Part shown: positions 25,204-33,752 of the stretch, piece after piece
How positions within the stretch are numbered: the stretch's first letter is position 1
Layout of the letters: each line of letters begins with the position of its first letter
Assembly (NCBI RefSeq): GCF_001279525.1
Contig: NZ_LGDY01000138.1
Location: 133,917 to 197,916, forward strand
DNA length: 64,000 nucleotides
Direction of reading: 5' to 3'
Origin: Nocardia sp. NRRL S-836
GTDB lineage: Bacteria; Actinomycetota; Actinomycetes; Mycobacteriales; Pseudonocardiaceae
Made by a program: the position numbers and the translations under genes
Notes under the pieces: generated by a model
Told to the model about the DNA's origin: nothing
What the model saw: the letters and a program-made list of their open reading frames with translations, nothing else
Databases searched by the model: none

Positions 25204-26688
25204 TCAGCGGGCGATCGACAACGCGATCGCCATCGCGAGCCGCTGGTCGGCGTCGTCGAGCGGCAACGGCGTCACCTCCGCCATCTTCTGCATGCGGTAC
25301 CGCAGCGTGTTGGGGTGCACGTTGAGCTCACGCGCGGCGGCCCGCACGTCGCCCTGGGCCGCGAGCCACGCCTTCAACGTCGCCGCGTAGCTCGTCCCGT
25401 ACTCGGCGTCGTACCGCAGGATGGCGGACACCGGTCCACGGGTCGGCAGGCGTCCGGCGTCGGCGACGGCCGCGAGCCGGTACAGCAGCACCCGCGCCCA
25501 CGCGTCGTCGTAGACGACCGGCTCACCGGTGGAGAGCGCGAGGCACTCGTCGGCCTCCTGCCGCGAGGTCGGCAGCTGCGTCGCCTCGGCCGGGCCGCCG
25601 ATCCCGGCCAGCACGGTGGCCTCCGACGGCAGCTCGCGCACGAGCGAACGCACCCACGCGACGGCGTCGTCGGCGGCGGGGATGACGGTGTAGAGGACGT
25701 TGCCGAACAACGCGCTGCGCCCCGGCCGCGACCAGCCGAAGCCCGCGGTCGCGCGCTGGAACGCCAGCACCGCCGCCCCGTGCTCGCCCTCGCCCGCGTG
25801 CGCCTGCACCGCGATCACCCGCAGGTCGGCCGACGGCAGGCCGAGGCGGGCGACGTCGGCGGACTCCGGGTGTTCGAGCAGCCGGATCACCAGGTCCGCC
25901 TCGGCCTGGCGTTCCAGGTCCGTCGAGGCCCGCGACCGCAGCAGGTGCAACGCGGCCGTGCGCGCGCCGTCGACCAACGCCGCCGTGCGCGCGGCGTCGA
26001 CCGGTCCGGTGACCTCCACCCACACCGACCCCAGCAGCTCACGCCCGGCGCGCACGGCGGCAACGAGGCGGTTGCCCAGCTGCGGGGTCAGCTTGGGCAC
26101 GAAGATCGGTTCGTCGGACGAGGCGAGGTGCGTGAAGACGCCGTACTCGTCCAGCGCGCGCCGCGCCTCCTCCGGCACGCGGCGGCCCAGGATGGTCTGC
26201 ACGCGGACCGGGTCGACGTCCTGCTGCCGGTACGAGTAGGCGAGCACGCGGGACTGCTGGTCCTCGATCGTCACCGGCCCGCCGACGACACCCGCGATGA
26301 CGTCCGCGAGCCCGAACAGGTCACCGGTGCGGGTGCCGCCGTTGACGAGCGTCTGCGTGACGTTCGCGAGCTGGCTCCACGGCACCGACGGATCGACGAG
26401 CAGCACGGCCGCACCGGACTTCCTGGCGGCGACGACGACCCGTTCGTCCAGCGGTGGCCTGCCGTGCAGCACGACCGCCGAGGCCGCGGTCGTGGCCACC
26501 AGCCGGGCCGCCGCGGCGACCGACGGCGTGCCCAGCCCGAGCAGGACGTCACCCGCCGCCGCCGGGGTGTTCTCCGCCGGGTCGTGCAGGGCGACCCCGC
26601 GCAGCTCGGCGGCACGGCCCCTCGGCGCGCACGCCAGGTGCGTGCCCAGGCTGCCGAGCACGTCCACGAGGCGATCAAGGGCGACCAC
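25204..26688 (-). CDS. PucR-family transcriptional regulator
   Basis: 494 residues from GTG 26688. An N-terminal purine-catabolism-regulator-like domain of about 130 residues (GDVLLGLGT; AAVLLVDPSVPW) is followed by a GGDEF-like middle domain and ends in the PucR C-terminal helix-turn-helix (LAAQGDVRAAARELNVHPNT LRYRMQKM, about residues 425-455). Family members control purine, amino acid or other catabolic genes. No obvious target lies beside it, so the regulon is unknown. Confidence 0.88.
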   Translation of the reverse strand: MVALDRLVDVLGSLGTHLACAPRGRAAELRGVALHDPAENTPAAAGDVLLGLGTPSVAAAARLVATTAASAVVLHGRPPLDERVVVAARKSGAAVLLVDPSVPWSQLANVTQTLVNGGTRTGDLFGLADVIAGVVGGPVTIEDQQSRVLAYSYRQQDVDPVRVQTILGRRVPEEARRALDEYGVFTHLASSDEPIFVPKLTPQLGNRLVAAVRAGRELLGSVWVEVTGPVDAARTAALVDGARTAALHLLRSRASTDLERQAEADLVIRLLEHPESADVARLGLPSADLRVIAVQAHAGEGEHGAAVLAFQRATAGFGWSRPGRSALFGNVLYTVIPAADDAVAWVRSLVRELPSEATVLAGIGGPAEATQLPTSRQEADECLALSTGEPVVYDDAWARVLLYRLAAVADAGRLPTRGPVSAILRYDAEYGTSYAATLKAWLAAQGDVRAAARELNVHPNTLRYRMQKMAEVTPLPLDDADQRLAMAIALSIAR

Positions 26689-26763
26689 CCGCGGATGTTA
26701 ACCGCCGACCGGCTGTCCCGAGGGTCACTCGGACGTGGGAGCATGGAGGACGGAGGTGGTGTC

Positions 26764-27078
26764 GTGAGCAGTCCCGACCGGAACGACACCCCGGTGTTGA
26801 TCACCGAGGCGGCCCCGTCCTACGAGGAACAGCACGCCGCCCGTCGCCGCAAGTACGCGATCATGATGAGCCTGCGCTTCCCGTGCCTCATCCTCGCGGC
26901 GCTGTTCGCGCAGACGTGGTGGCTGGCGCTGTTCTTCATCGTGCTGTCCGTGCCGTTGCCGTGGATGGCCGTGCTGATCGCGAACGACCGGCCGCCGCGC
27001 AAGTCCGAGAAGGTGAACCGCCACCAGGCCGAGCGCCGGGCGATCGCACCGAAGAGCACGACCGTCATCGACGGCTGA
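26764..27078 (+). CDS. DUF3099 membrane protein
   Basis: 104 residues from GTG 26764 with GGAGG 6 bases upstream. A polar N-terminus with the conserved PVLITEAAPSYEEQHAARRR, then two membrane helices (about 40-58 and 62-82) and a basic tail. DUF3099 proteins are conserved small membrane proteins of actinobacteria without known function, often found near sigB. The much longer reading in this frame (from 25156) is the shadow of the PucR gene. Confidence 0.85.
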   Translation: MSSPDRNDTPVLITEAAPSYEEQHAARRRKYAIMMSLRFPCLILAALFAQTWWLALFFIVLSVPLPWMAVLIANDRPPRKSEKVNRHQAERRAIAPKSTTVIDG

Positions 27079-27090
27079 CCGGGCGCACCG

Positions 27091-27969
27091 CTAGCGGGGC
27101 GGCTGCGCGCCGACCACGCTGACGGCGCGCGATCCCGCGCGCACGCCGCCGAGCAGCGCGTCCCTCTTGCCCGCGCCGGCCAGCCACGCCGCGAGGAACC
27201 CCGCGTCGAACGCGTCACCGGCCCCGGTCGAGTCGACGCACTCGGCGCGGTCCGCGGGCACCGAGATGATCTCGTCCGCGTCGACCCACGAGGCACCGTC
27301 CGGCCCCGAGGTGACCACGACGGCACCGACGTGCGAGAGCAGGTCCTTCGCCGCGGCCGGGTCGGGGGAGCCGGTCAACGCCGCCAGCTCGTCGGCGTTG
27401 GGCAGCAGGACGTCGACGCCGCGCACGTCCTCCATGAACGACGCCGCCGACGTGATCAGCACCGCGGCCTGCGGGTCGACCGACGTCGTCCACCCGGCCG
27501 CCCGCGCCGTCCGCAGCGCCGCCAGCCCGGCGGGCCGTGACGAGGCGTCCAGCAGCACGTAACCGGACAGGTGCAGGTGCCCGTCGGAGCCCACCAGCAG
27601 GCCGGGGTCGAGGTCGGCGGGGGAGAACCGGGCGTTCGCGCCGCGGTCGGGCAGCATCGAGCGCTGACCGTCCTCGTCGACGAGGACCACGACACAGCAC
27701 GTCGCGAGCTCCGGGTCGACCGCGAACGCGCAGCGCACGCCCGCCGCCGTCAGCTCGGAGTGCACCTGCCGCCCGGCCGAGTCGGCACCCACGCGCGCCA
27801 CCAGCACCGGCGACGCACCGCACGCGGCCAGCCACACGGCCGTGTTCGCGCCCGCGCCGCCCGGTTCGATCGTGACCTTGGCGCGCACGTCACCGCCGTG
27901 CGCGATCGGGCCGGAGTGGCGGGCGACGACGTCCAGGCCGGCGTCGCCCACGACCACGACCGGCCTCAT
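27091..27969 (-). CDS. psuK: PfkB-family kinase, probable pseudouridine kinase
   Basis: 292 residues of the PfkB/ribokinase fold. Substrate-binding GGAGANTA near 37-44, and the C-terminal signature DSTGAGDAFDAGF near 243 with the catalytic Asp. ATG 27969 overlaps the stop of the psuG gene (ATGA). Beside the pseudouridine-5'-phosphate glycosidase, the natural assignment is phosphorylation of pseudouridine. The readings that extend upstream to 28575 are frame shadows of psuG. Confidence 0.88.
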   Translation of the reverse strand: MRPVVVVGDAGLDVVARHSGPIAHGGDVRAKVTIEPGGAGANTAVWLAACGASPVLVARVGADSAGRQVHSELTAAGVRCAFAVDPELATCCVVVLVDEDGQRSMLPDRGANARFSPADLDPGLLVGSDGHLHLSGYVLLDASSRPAGLAALRTARAAGWTTSVDPQAAVLITSAASFMEDVRGVDVLLPNADELAALTGSPDPAAAKDLLSHVGAVVVTSGPDGASWVDADEIISVPADRAECVDSTGAGDAFDAGFLAAWLAGAGKRDALLGGVRAGSRAVSVVGAQPPR

Positions 27970-28853
27970 CGGCACAGCTCCACGGCGACCTCGGCCGCGA
28001 CCTGGACGTTGCTGACGACGAGCTCCTCGTTCGCGTCGAGGCTCACGCCCTCGCTGGCGGTGTGGAAGTGCTCCAGCAGCACCGGCGTGACGTCCTTGCC
28101 GCGCACGTTCCGGTCGACCAGCTTCTGCAGACCTTCGGCGAGCAGCCGGTCGTGCAGGGCGGAGTCCATCTCGAACGCCGCCGGGACCGGGTTGACCAGC
28201 AGCATGCCGCGCTCGCCCGCGGCGAACACCGCCGCCGCCTGCTCCGCGTCCTCGACCCGCCACGGCACCCCGAACTCCGACTCGCGGCGGTAGAACGCCG
28301 GGAAGCGGTCGGTCCGGTAGCCGACGACCGGCACGGACCTGGTCTCCAGCACCTCCAGCGTCGCGCCCATGTCGAGGATCGACTTCACCCCGGAGCACAC
28401 GACCAGCACCGGTGTGGTGGCCACGACGTCGAGGTCCGCCGACACGTCCCACGTCTCGCGCGCGCCACGGTGCACGCCGCCGAGCCCGCCGGTGCCGAAC
28501 ACGCGGATCCCGGCCCGGTGGGCGAGCGCGGTCGTGGAGGCCACGGTCGTGGCCCCGCTGCGGCCCAGCGCGCACGCGGCGCCCAGGTCGCGCAGGGACA
28601 GCTTCAGCAGGTCCTCGGAGCAGACCCGCTCCAGCTCAGCGGTGGTGAGGCCGATGTGGGGCACACCGTCGAGCACGGCGATGGTGGCCGGTACGGCGCC
28701 GGCCTCCCGCACGACGCGCTCCAGGCGTGCGGCGACCGTCAGGTTGCGCGGGGCGGGCAGCCCATGGGACAGGATCGTGCTCTCGAGTGCGACGACCGGC
28801 CGGTTCTCGGCCAGTGCGGCGCCAACTTCCTCAGCGATGTGCAGCGGGGTCAC
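27966..28853 (-). CDS. psuG: Pseudouridine-5'-phosphate glycosidase
   Basis: Cleaves pseudouridine 5'-phosphate to uracil and ribose 5-phosphate; Mn2+-dependent. 295 residues from GTG 28853 with the family's hallmark stretches: VALESTILSHGLP near 23, DGVPHIGL near 63, KLSLRDL near 84, TTVASTTALAHRAG near 102, FGTGGLGGVHRG near 118 and CSGVKSILD near 150 with a catalytic Lys. Partner psuK overlaps it downstream. Only 31 bp separate it from the divergent DUF3039 gene, so promoters must be very short. No transporter is in the operon. Confidence 0.94.
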   Translation of the reverse strand: MTPLHIAEEVGAALAENRPVVALESTILSHGLPAPRNLTVAARLERVVREAGAVPATIAVLDGVPHIGLTTAELERVCSEDLLKLSLRDLGAACALGRSGATTVASTTALAHRAGIRVFGTGGLGGVHRGARETWDVSADLDVVATTPVLVVCSGVKSILDMGATLEVLETRSVPVVGYRTDRFPAFYRRESEFGVPWRVEDAEQAAAVFAAGERGMLLVNPVPAAFEMDSALHDRLLAEGLQKLVDRNVRGKDVTPVLLEHFHTASEGVSLDANEELVVSNVQVAAEVAVELCR

Positions 28854-28872
28854 GAGGGGGCATCATCCCAGG

Positions 28873-28878
28873 TACCCT
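28873..28878 (+). promoter_or_regulatory. -10 element of a leaderless promoter for the DUF3039 gene
   Basis: TACCCT stands 6 bases before GTG 28885, the spacing expected when transcription begins at the start codon. No ribosome binding site is present in the 31-bp gap. Confidence 0.4.
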
Positions 28879-28884
28879 GGGCGC

Positions 28885-29136
28885 GTGAGCACCCAGACTC
28901 TCCCCGAGGTCGACGTACGGCCGGACGAGACCGACCAGTCCTCGGACGACGCCCCGAAGATGTTCCACTACGTGCGCAAGGCGAAGATCGCCGAGAGCGC
29001 CGTGATGGGCACCCACGTGGTCGCGCTGTGCGGCGAGGTCTTCCCGGTCACGCGGTCGCCGAAGCCCGGTTCGCCGGTGTGCCCGGACTGCAAGAAGATC
29101 TACGAGAACCTGCCCGACGGCGGCGGCGAGGAATAA
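28885..29136 (+). CDS. DUF3039 protein with zinc-type Cys pairs
   Basis: 83 residues from GTG 28885. Contains the conserved MFHYVRKAKIAESAVMGT and VVALCGEVFPVTRSPKPGSP then VCPDCKKIYENLP; the Cys in LCGE and the CPDC pair suggest a metal site. DUF3039 proteins are widespread in actinobacteria and of unknown role. It is divergent from psuG and ends in a bidirectional terminator. Confidence 0.85.
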   Translation: MSTQTLPEVDVRPDETDQSSDDAPKMFHYVRKAKIAESAVMGTHVVALCGEVFPVTRSPKPGSPVCPDCKKIYENLPDGGGEE

Positions 29137-29154
29137 GCCCCCGCTCTCGGCCAC

Positions 29155-29189
29155 GAGCCCCGGCGCCTGCACCCCGGGCGCCGGGGCTC
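29155..29189. terminator. Bidirectional terminator hairpin
   Basis: Perfect 13-bp arms GAGCCCCGGCGCC / GGCGCCGGGGCTC with a 9-base loop between the convergent DUF3039 (stop 29136) and YihY (stop 29197) genes. Confidence 0.8.
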
Positions 29190-29196
29190 GCGCGCG

Positions 29197-30276
29197 TCAA
29201 GACCCCGTGCTGCGCTCGTGCTCGTGAGGCGGTCGCCGGACCTGCAACGGCCCGGTGTGCTGCGTGTCCGCGGGGGAGGGCGCGGAGTACCCGGCCTGCT
29301 CCCGCCGGGGTTCGGCGGCCTGCTCCCGGATGCGGGACGCGGCGCGTTCCAGCTCCAGGCGGCGCCAGCGGCGGCGCTGGCGGCGGGTCATCTTCGCGGG
29401 CCACATGTCCTGGATGGCGCTGTTGAAGTACGCGCCGATGGTGATCGCCAGGCCGATGAAGAACACGAACAGCAGGAACGCGATCGGCGTGGCCAGCGCG
29501 CCGTAGGTGTAGCCGGTGGTGGTGATCCACCGGATGTACAGGCGCAGGCCGATCGACGACAGGATGAAGAACGCCATCGCGAGGACCGCGCCGGGCAGCA
29601 CGCGGTGCCACGGCAGCTTCCGCGGCAGCGCCAGCTTGTAGAGCATCGACAGCGACAGCACGAGCAGCAGCCCGACGCCGGGGTAGTAGAAGCGGCCGAC
29701 CCACGTGTCGATGTGGGGCTGCCACGACGCCGGGAACAGCTGCGGCAGGATCTCCGGGCCGAGCGCCAGCACCGGCAGGCCGACGACGAGCGCGACGAGG
29801 GAGACCAGGTACAGCAGCAGGGCGAACAGGCGCTGCCACAGCTCGTTGCGCACGCCGTACTGGCCGTGCGCAACGGTGATCGCGTCGACGAACGACGACA
29901 TCGCCGACGACCCGGCCCACAGCGAGATCAGGAAGCCGATGGAGACGATCTCGCCCTTGCCGGTGGTGAGGATCTCGGCGACCGTGGGTTCGATCACGTC
30001 GTTGACCACGTCCGCGCTGAAGATCGTCCGGGTGAACCCGATGATCCTCTCCTGGACGGCGCTGACGACCTCGGACCCGAACCAGTCGCCGAGGTAGCCC
30101 ATCGCGCCCAGCACGCCGAGCAGCAGCGGGGGGAACGACAGCGTCTGCCAGAACGCGGCCTCGGCGGCTTCTGAGAAGATGTTGCCCTGCCACGCCTTCG
30201 ACAGCGTGCGCGCCAGTAGACGCAGCGGCGTTTTCCGGCCGGGCCTGCGCGTGTCGTTGTCGGTAGGCGAACCCAT
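29197..30276 (-). CDS. YihY/BrkB-family membrane protein
   Basis: 359 residues with six expected membrane helices between about 40 and 300. Family hallmarks: AAEAAFWQTLSFPPLLLGVLG near the first helix, LWAGSSAMSSFVDAITVAHG near 125 and GALATPIAFLLFVFFIGLAI near 270. Members were once called ribonuclease BN in error; their function is unsettled, possibly transport or envelope integrity. The basic, Arg/Glu-rich tail after 310 is predicted cytoplasmic. ATG 30276 is preferred; ATG 30291 is possible. Confidence 0.85.
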   Translation of the reverse strand: MGSPTDNDTRRPGRKTPLRLLARTLSKAWQGNIFSEAAEAAFWQTLSFPPLLLGVLGAMGYLGDWFGSEVVSAVQERIIGFTRTIFSADVVNDVIEPTVAEILTTGKGEIVSIGFLISLWAGSSAMSSFVDAITVAHGQYGVRNELWQRLFALLLYLVSLVALVVGLPVLALGPEILPQLFPASWQPHIDTWVGRFYYPGVGLLLVLSLSMLYKLALPRKLPWHRVLPGAVLAMAFFILSSIGLRLYIRWITTTGYTYGALATPIAFLLFVFFIGLAITIGAYFNSAIQDMWPAKMTRRQRRRWRRLELERAASRIREQAAEPRREQAGYSAPSPADTQHTGPLQVRRPPHEHERSTGS

Positions 30277-30414
30277 CGCAAGCTCAAGCATGGTGCATGC
30301 CGCCACGTTTCGCGGCATCGGCGGCTGGAACAGGTAGAGTCACGGTGCCCTCGGCAACGGCCTGCCTGAGGGCTTTACCATGTCCTACCTGCGCAAACGA
30401 GGAGAAACACGTCT

Positions 30415-32124
30415 GTGACAGCGACAGCGACAGCAGCAATGCGACCGCTGCGGGCATGGCAACGCCGCGCGCTGACCAAGTACCTGGCGGCCAGACCCCA
30501 GGACTTCCTCGCCGTCGCCACGCCCGGTGCCGGCAAGACGACCTTCGGCCTGCGAGTGGCGGCCGAACTGCTGGCCGACCGCACGATCGAGGCCGTCACG
30601 ATCGTCACGCCCACCGAGCACCTCAAGCACCAGTGGGCGAAGGCCGCGGCGGAGCAGGGCATCGCGATCGACTCGAACTTCCGCAACACCAACGCGATCA
30701 CCTCCCGCGACTACCACGGTGTGGCGGTCACGTACGCCCAGGTCGCCGCGCACCCGTCGCTGCACCGGGTGCGCACCGAGAACCGCAAGACGCTCGTGCT
30801 GCTCGACGAGATCCACCACGGCGGTGACGCCAAGTCGTGGGGCGAGGCGATCCGCGAGGCGTTCACGCCCGCGGTCCGCCGCCTGTGCCTGACCGGCACG
30901 CCGTTCCGCTCCGACGACTCGCCGATCCCGTTCGTGCAGTACGAGGAGGGACCGGGCGGTTTCAAGACCTCGAAGGCCGACCACACCTACGGCTACTCCG
31001 ACGCCCTGCGCGACGGCGTGGTGCGGCCCGTGCTCTTCATGGCGTACTCGGGTGAGGCGTCGTGGCGGACCAGCGCGGGCGAGGAGTTCACCGCACGCCT
31101 GGGCGAGCCGCTCACGCAGGAGCAGACCGCACGGGCCTGGCGCACCGCGCTCGACCCGGCCGGCGACTGGGTGGCCTCCGTGCTGCGCGCCGCCGACCAG
31201 CGCCTGACCCAGAAGCGCGAGAACGGCATCCCCGACGCGGGCGGCCTGGTGATCGCGACCGACCAGGAGACCGCGAAGGCCTACGCGCAGGTGCTCCAGC
31301 GCGTGACCGGCCACACCGCGACGGTGGTCCTCTCGGACGACCCCAAGGCCTCCGGCAGGATCGCCGAGTTCGCCGCGACGACCGAACGCTGGATGATCGC
31401 CGTCCGCATGGTGTCCGAGGGCGTCGACGTCCCCCGCCTCGCGGTCGGCGTGTACGCCACGTCGTCGTCGACCCCGCTGTTCTTCGCCCAGGCCGTCGGC
31501 CGCTTCGTGCGTGCCCGCAAGCCCGGCGAGACCGCCTCGGTGTTCCTGCCCTCGGTGCCGGTGCTGCTGCAGCTCGCGGCCGAGCTGGAAGCCCAGCGCG
31601 ACCACGTCCTGGGCAAGCCGCACCGGGAGAAGGACGGCTGGGACGACGAGCTGCTGGCCGCCGCGAACCAGACCAAGGACGAGCCCGGCGAGGAGGAACG
31701 CGCCTTCACCGCGCTGGGCACCACCGCCGAGCTCGACCAGGTCATCTACGACGGCTCCTCGTTCGGCACGGCGGCGTTCGCCGGCTCGGAGGAGGAGCAG
31801 GAGTACCTCGGCCTGCCCGGGCTGCTCGAACCCGACCAGGTGCGCACCCTGCTGCTGCAACGCCAGGAGGAGCAGCTCGCCTCGGCGGCCCGCCGTCCCA
31901 AGGCGGAGGCCCCGGTGCGGGAGGTGCGGACGGCCAGCGTGCAGGAACGGCTCGCCTCACTGCGCAAGGAGCTCAACACCCTCGTCGCGATGCACCACCA
32001 CCGCACGAAGAAGCCGCACGGCAAGATTCACAACCAGCTGCGCGAGTACTGCGGTGGCCCGGTGACGGCGATGGCGAGCATCGAGCAGCTGGAGGAACGC
32101 ATCGCGACCCTCCGCTCCTGGTGA
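30415..32124 (+). CDS. DEAD/DEAH-type superfamily 2 helicase
   Basis: 569 residues from GTG 30415 (GAGGAG upstream). Walker A ATPGAGKTT near 37-45, Walker B variant LLDEIHHGGD near 128, motif III LCLTGTPFR near 156, and motif VI QAVGRFVRARK near 356. A C-terminal part of about 170 residues, rich in Glu and Arg, follows the helicase core and ends in a helical HHHRTKKPHGKIHNQLREY segment. The ATP-binding and strand-separation core is clear, but the nucleic acid substrate is not. Similar stand-alone helicases occur in many actinobacteria. Confidence 0.9.
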   Translation: MTATATAAMRPLRAWQRRALTKYLAARPQDFLAVATPGAGKTTFGLRVAAELLADRTIEAVTIVTPTEHLKHQWAKAAAEQGIAIDSNFRNTNAITSRDYHGVAVTYAQVAAHPSLHRVRTENRKTLVLLDEIHHGGDAKSWGEAIREAFTPAVRRLCLTGTPFRSDDSPIPFVQYEEGPGGFKTSKADHTYGYSDALRDGVVRPVLFMAYSGEASWRTSAGEEFTARLGEPLTQEQTARAWRTALDPAGDWVASVLRAADQRLTQKRENGIPDAGGLVIATDQETAKAYAQVLQRVTGHTATVVLSDDPKASGRIAEFAATTERWMIAVRMVSEGVDVPRLAVGVYATSSSTPLFFAQAVGRFVRARKPGETASVFLPSVPVLLQLAAELEAQRDHVLGKPHREKDGWDDELLAAANQTKDEPGEEERAFTALGTTAELDQVIYDGSSFGTAAFAGSEEEQEYLGLPGLLEPDQVRTLLLQRQEEQLASAARRPKAEAPVREVRTASVQERLASLRKELNTLVAMHHHRTKKPHGKIHNQLREYCGGPVTAMASIEQLEERIATLRSW

Positions 32125-32140
32125 CGCCTCGGGCATCGGC

Positions 32141-32917
32141 TCAGCCGCGGACGACGGCGACGGCGAGGGTGCGGTGCCGGGTGGTGAAGCCGCCGCCCAT
32201 GGCGTCCACGGCCGTGCCGACGCTGTCGACGACGACGTCGACGGCGTCGGGCGGCAACGCCGTGAGCGAGCCCGTGGTGCGCATGAAGTCGAGGTAGCCG
32301 GCCGTCGTGTAGGTGTGCTCCCAGTCGGCGGCCCACCGGTCCGGCCCGGTGAACGCGCCGGTGGCCAGCAACGCCTCGGCGGTCCGCGCGCAGCCCGCCT
32401 CGTAGCTCGCCACGGCCTGGGCCGGCGAGGCGGGCAGCTGGAACGGCGCGTCGGGCGCCACGCGCCGGAAGGCGTCGGCGAACGCCTGGGAAACCGGGTC
32501 CGGCACGGCGAACACGTGCCACAGCGCGACGAACAGCCCTCCGGGGCGCAGGACGAGCGCGGCTCGCCGCGGGCCGGTCGCCGCGTCGACCCAGTGCCAG
32601 GACTGGGCGGCGACGAGGGTGTCGAACGTGCGCCCGGCCGGGTCCCACGTCTCGAACGCGCTCGTCTCGACGGTCACGCCGGTGTGGCGGGCGAACGCGG
32701 CCATGCGGTCGTCGGGTTCGACGCCGAGCACCGTGCGGCCCGCGGCTTGGAGCTGCCGCGCGGCGATGCCGGTGCCGCAGCCGACGTCGAGGACGTCCGG
32801 GCCGGGGCTGGCGTGCACGATCCGGTCGACCAGCTCGGCGGGGTAGGGCGGACGGGCGCGGTCGTACCGTTCGGCTTCGGAACCGAAGCTCTGGGACCAA
32901 CTGGCTAAAGTGGGCAT
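32141..32917 (-). CDS. Class I SAM-dependent methyltransferase
   Basis: 258 residues from ATG 32917. SAM-binding motif VLDVGCGTGIAARQL near 43 and VEPDDRMAAFAR near 68, then AAQSWHWVD near 102 and ALVLRPGGLFVALWH near 118, a pattern typical of small-molecule C/O-methyltransferases of the UbiE/ubiquinone type. The start codon lies inside the first of two palindromic operators shared with the divergent TetR gene, so repressor binding would directly block it. Longer readings (to 33358) run across the TetR gene and are shadows. Confidence 0.85.
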   Translation of the reverse strand: MPTLASWSQSFGSEAERYDRARPPYPAELVDRIVHASPGPDVLDVGCGTGIAARQLQAAGRTVLGVEPDDRMAAFARHTGVTVETSAFETWDPAGRTFDTLVAAQSWHWVDAATGPRRAALVLRPGGLFVALWHVFAVPDPVSQAFADAFRRVAPDAPFQLPASPAQAVASYEAGCARTAEALLATGAFTGPDRWAADWEHTYTTAGYLDFMRTTGSLTALPPDAVDVVVDSVGTAVDAMGGGFTTRHRTLAVAVVRG

Positions 32918-32945
32918 ATGCCCACCATAGTGGGCGCTCGCCCAC
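32910..32945. promoter_or_regulatory. Two tandem palindromic operators of the TetR regulator
   Basis: GTGGGC-ATAT-GCCCAC (32910-32925) and GTGGGC-GCTC-GCCCAC (32930-32945), both flanked outside by AA/TT, with centres exactly 20 bp apart, i.e. on one face of the helix. They lie between the methyltransferase and TetR starts, the usual place for autoregulation. Confidence 0.75.
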
Positions 32946-32978
32946 TTGTGCACCGAGTGAAGAGTGGAGACGCGAACC

Positions 32979-33560
32979 GTGCCGACCGGGGTGCATCTGC
33001 GTGATGTGCGCGAGCAGTTGTTCGACGCCGCCGAGCGAGTGCTGCGGGAGGGTGGGCCGAGCGCGCTGACCAGCCGTGCGGTCACCGAGGCGGCCGGGGT
33101 CGCCAAGGGGGTGCTGCACCGGCACTTCGCCGACTTCGACGCGTTCCTGGCCGAGTTCGTGCTGGACCGCGCGACGCGGACGGAGGCGCGGCTCAGCGAG
33201 CTGACCGCGGGGGAGGGCGAGGTCGTCGGCAACCTGGCGGACGCGATCGCCGCCGTCTTCACCTCGGTCGCCGTCTCGGTCGTCGCGCTCATCAGCTTCC
33301 GCGACGACCTGCGCGCCCGGCTGCGCGAGACCTGGCCGGCCGGGGTCCCGGTGCTCACCGAGGCCGTCGAGCTGATCGCCGTCTACCTCGCGGGGGAGCA
33401 GCGGTGCGGCCGCATCAGTGACGGCGTCGACGTCGACGGGCTGGCGCCGATGCTCATCGGGAGCGCCCACCTGCTGTTCGCCGACCGGCAGGTCCGCCCG
33501 GACGCGGAGGCCGTCCGGCGGATGGTCCGTCAGGTCGTCGGTTCGTCGATCCGTAACTGA
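32979..33560 (+). CDS. TetR-family transcriptional regulator
   Basis: 193 residues. N-terminal helix-turn-helix (about residues 10-55: LFDAAERVLREGG ... RAVTEAAGVAKGVLHRHFAD) and a helical ligand-binding domain with no specific family match. GTG 32979 has GGAG 9 bases upstream; GTG 32964 is also in frame. It very likely represses itself and the divergent methyltransferase through the paired operators at 32910-32945. The inducer is unknown; the pairing suggests the methyltransferase's substrate. Confidence 0.87.
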   Translation: MPTGVHLRDVREQLFDAAERVLREGGPSALTSRAVTEAAGVAKGVLHRHFADFDAFLAEFVLDRATRTEARLSELTAGEGEVVGNLADAIAAVFTSVAVSVVALISFRDDLRARLRETWPAGVPVLTEAVELIAVYLAGEQRCGRISDGVDVDGLAPMLIGSAHLLFADRQVRPDAEAVRRMVRQVVGSSIRN

Positions 33561-33565
33561 TATCC

Positions 33566-33573
33566 GATATATC
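33566..33573. other. GATATATC motif after the TetR gene
   Basis: Six bases past the TetR stop, within an imperfect hairpin CTGATAT-CCGAT-ATATCAG (33557-33575) that could end transcription. Confidence 0.3.
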
Positions 33574-33588
33574 AGAACCTGTTGCAGT

Positions 33589-33605
33589 AGCGCTCTGGTA
33601 GCGCT
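33589..33605. promoter_or_regulatory. Direct repeats upstream of the xylose-type transporter
   Basis: TAGCGCTCT occurs twice with an 11-bp period (AGCGCT at 33589-33594 and 33600-33605), one helical turn apart, about 150 bp before the binding-protein gene. A possible site for the ROK regulator encoded at the end of the operon. Confidence 0.3.
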
Positions 33606-33702
33606 CTCACAACGCTCGGTAGCTAAATGAAGATGGAGTTACCGCATCGTGACGACTTAATCGATGCAGTGTGGTTCCGGTCACGCACATCTCGGGCATA
33701 CG

Positions 33703-33715
33703 TTGTGCGCCACAA
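33703..33715. promoter_or_regulatory. Palindrome near the xylF start
   Basis: TTGTG-CGC-CACAA, perfect 5-bp arms, 38 bp before the start codon. Position fits an operator of the sugar transporter operon. Confidence 0.35.
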
Positions 33716-33752
33716 CATTCTCTGTGACACAGCGCAGTGAAAGGGATGGCGG

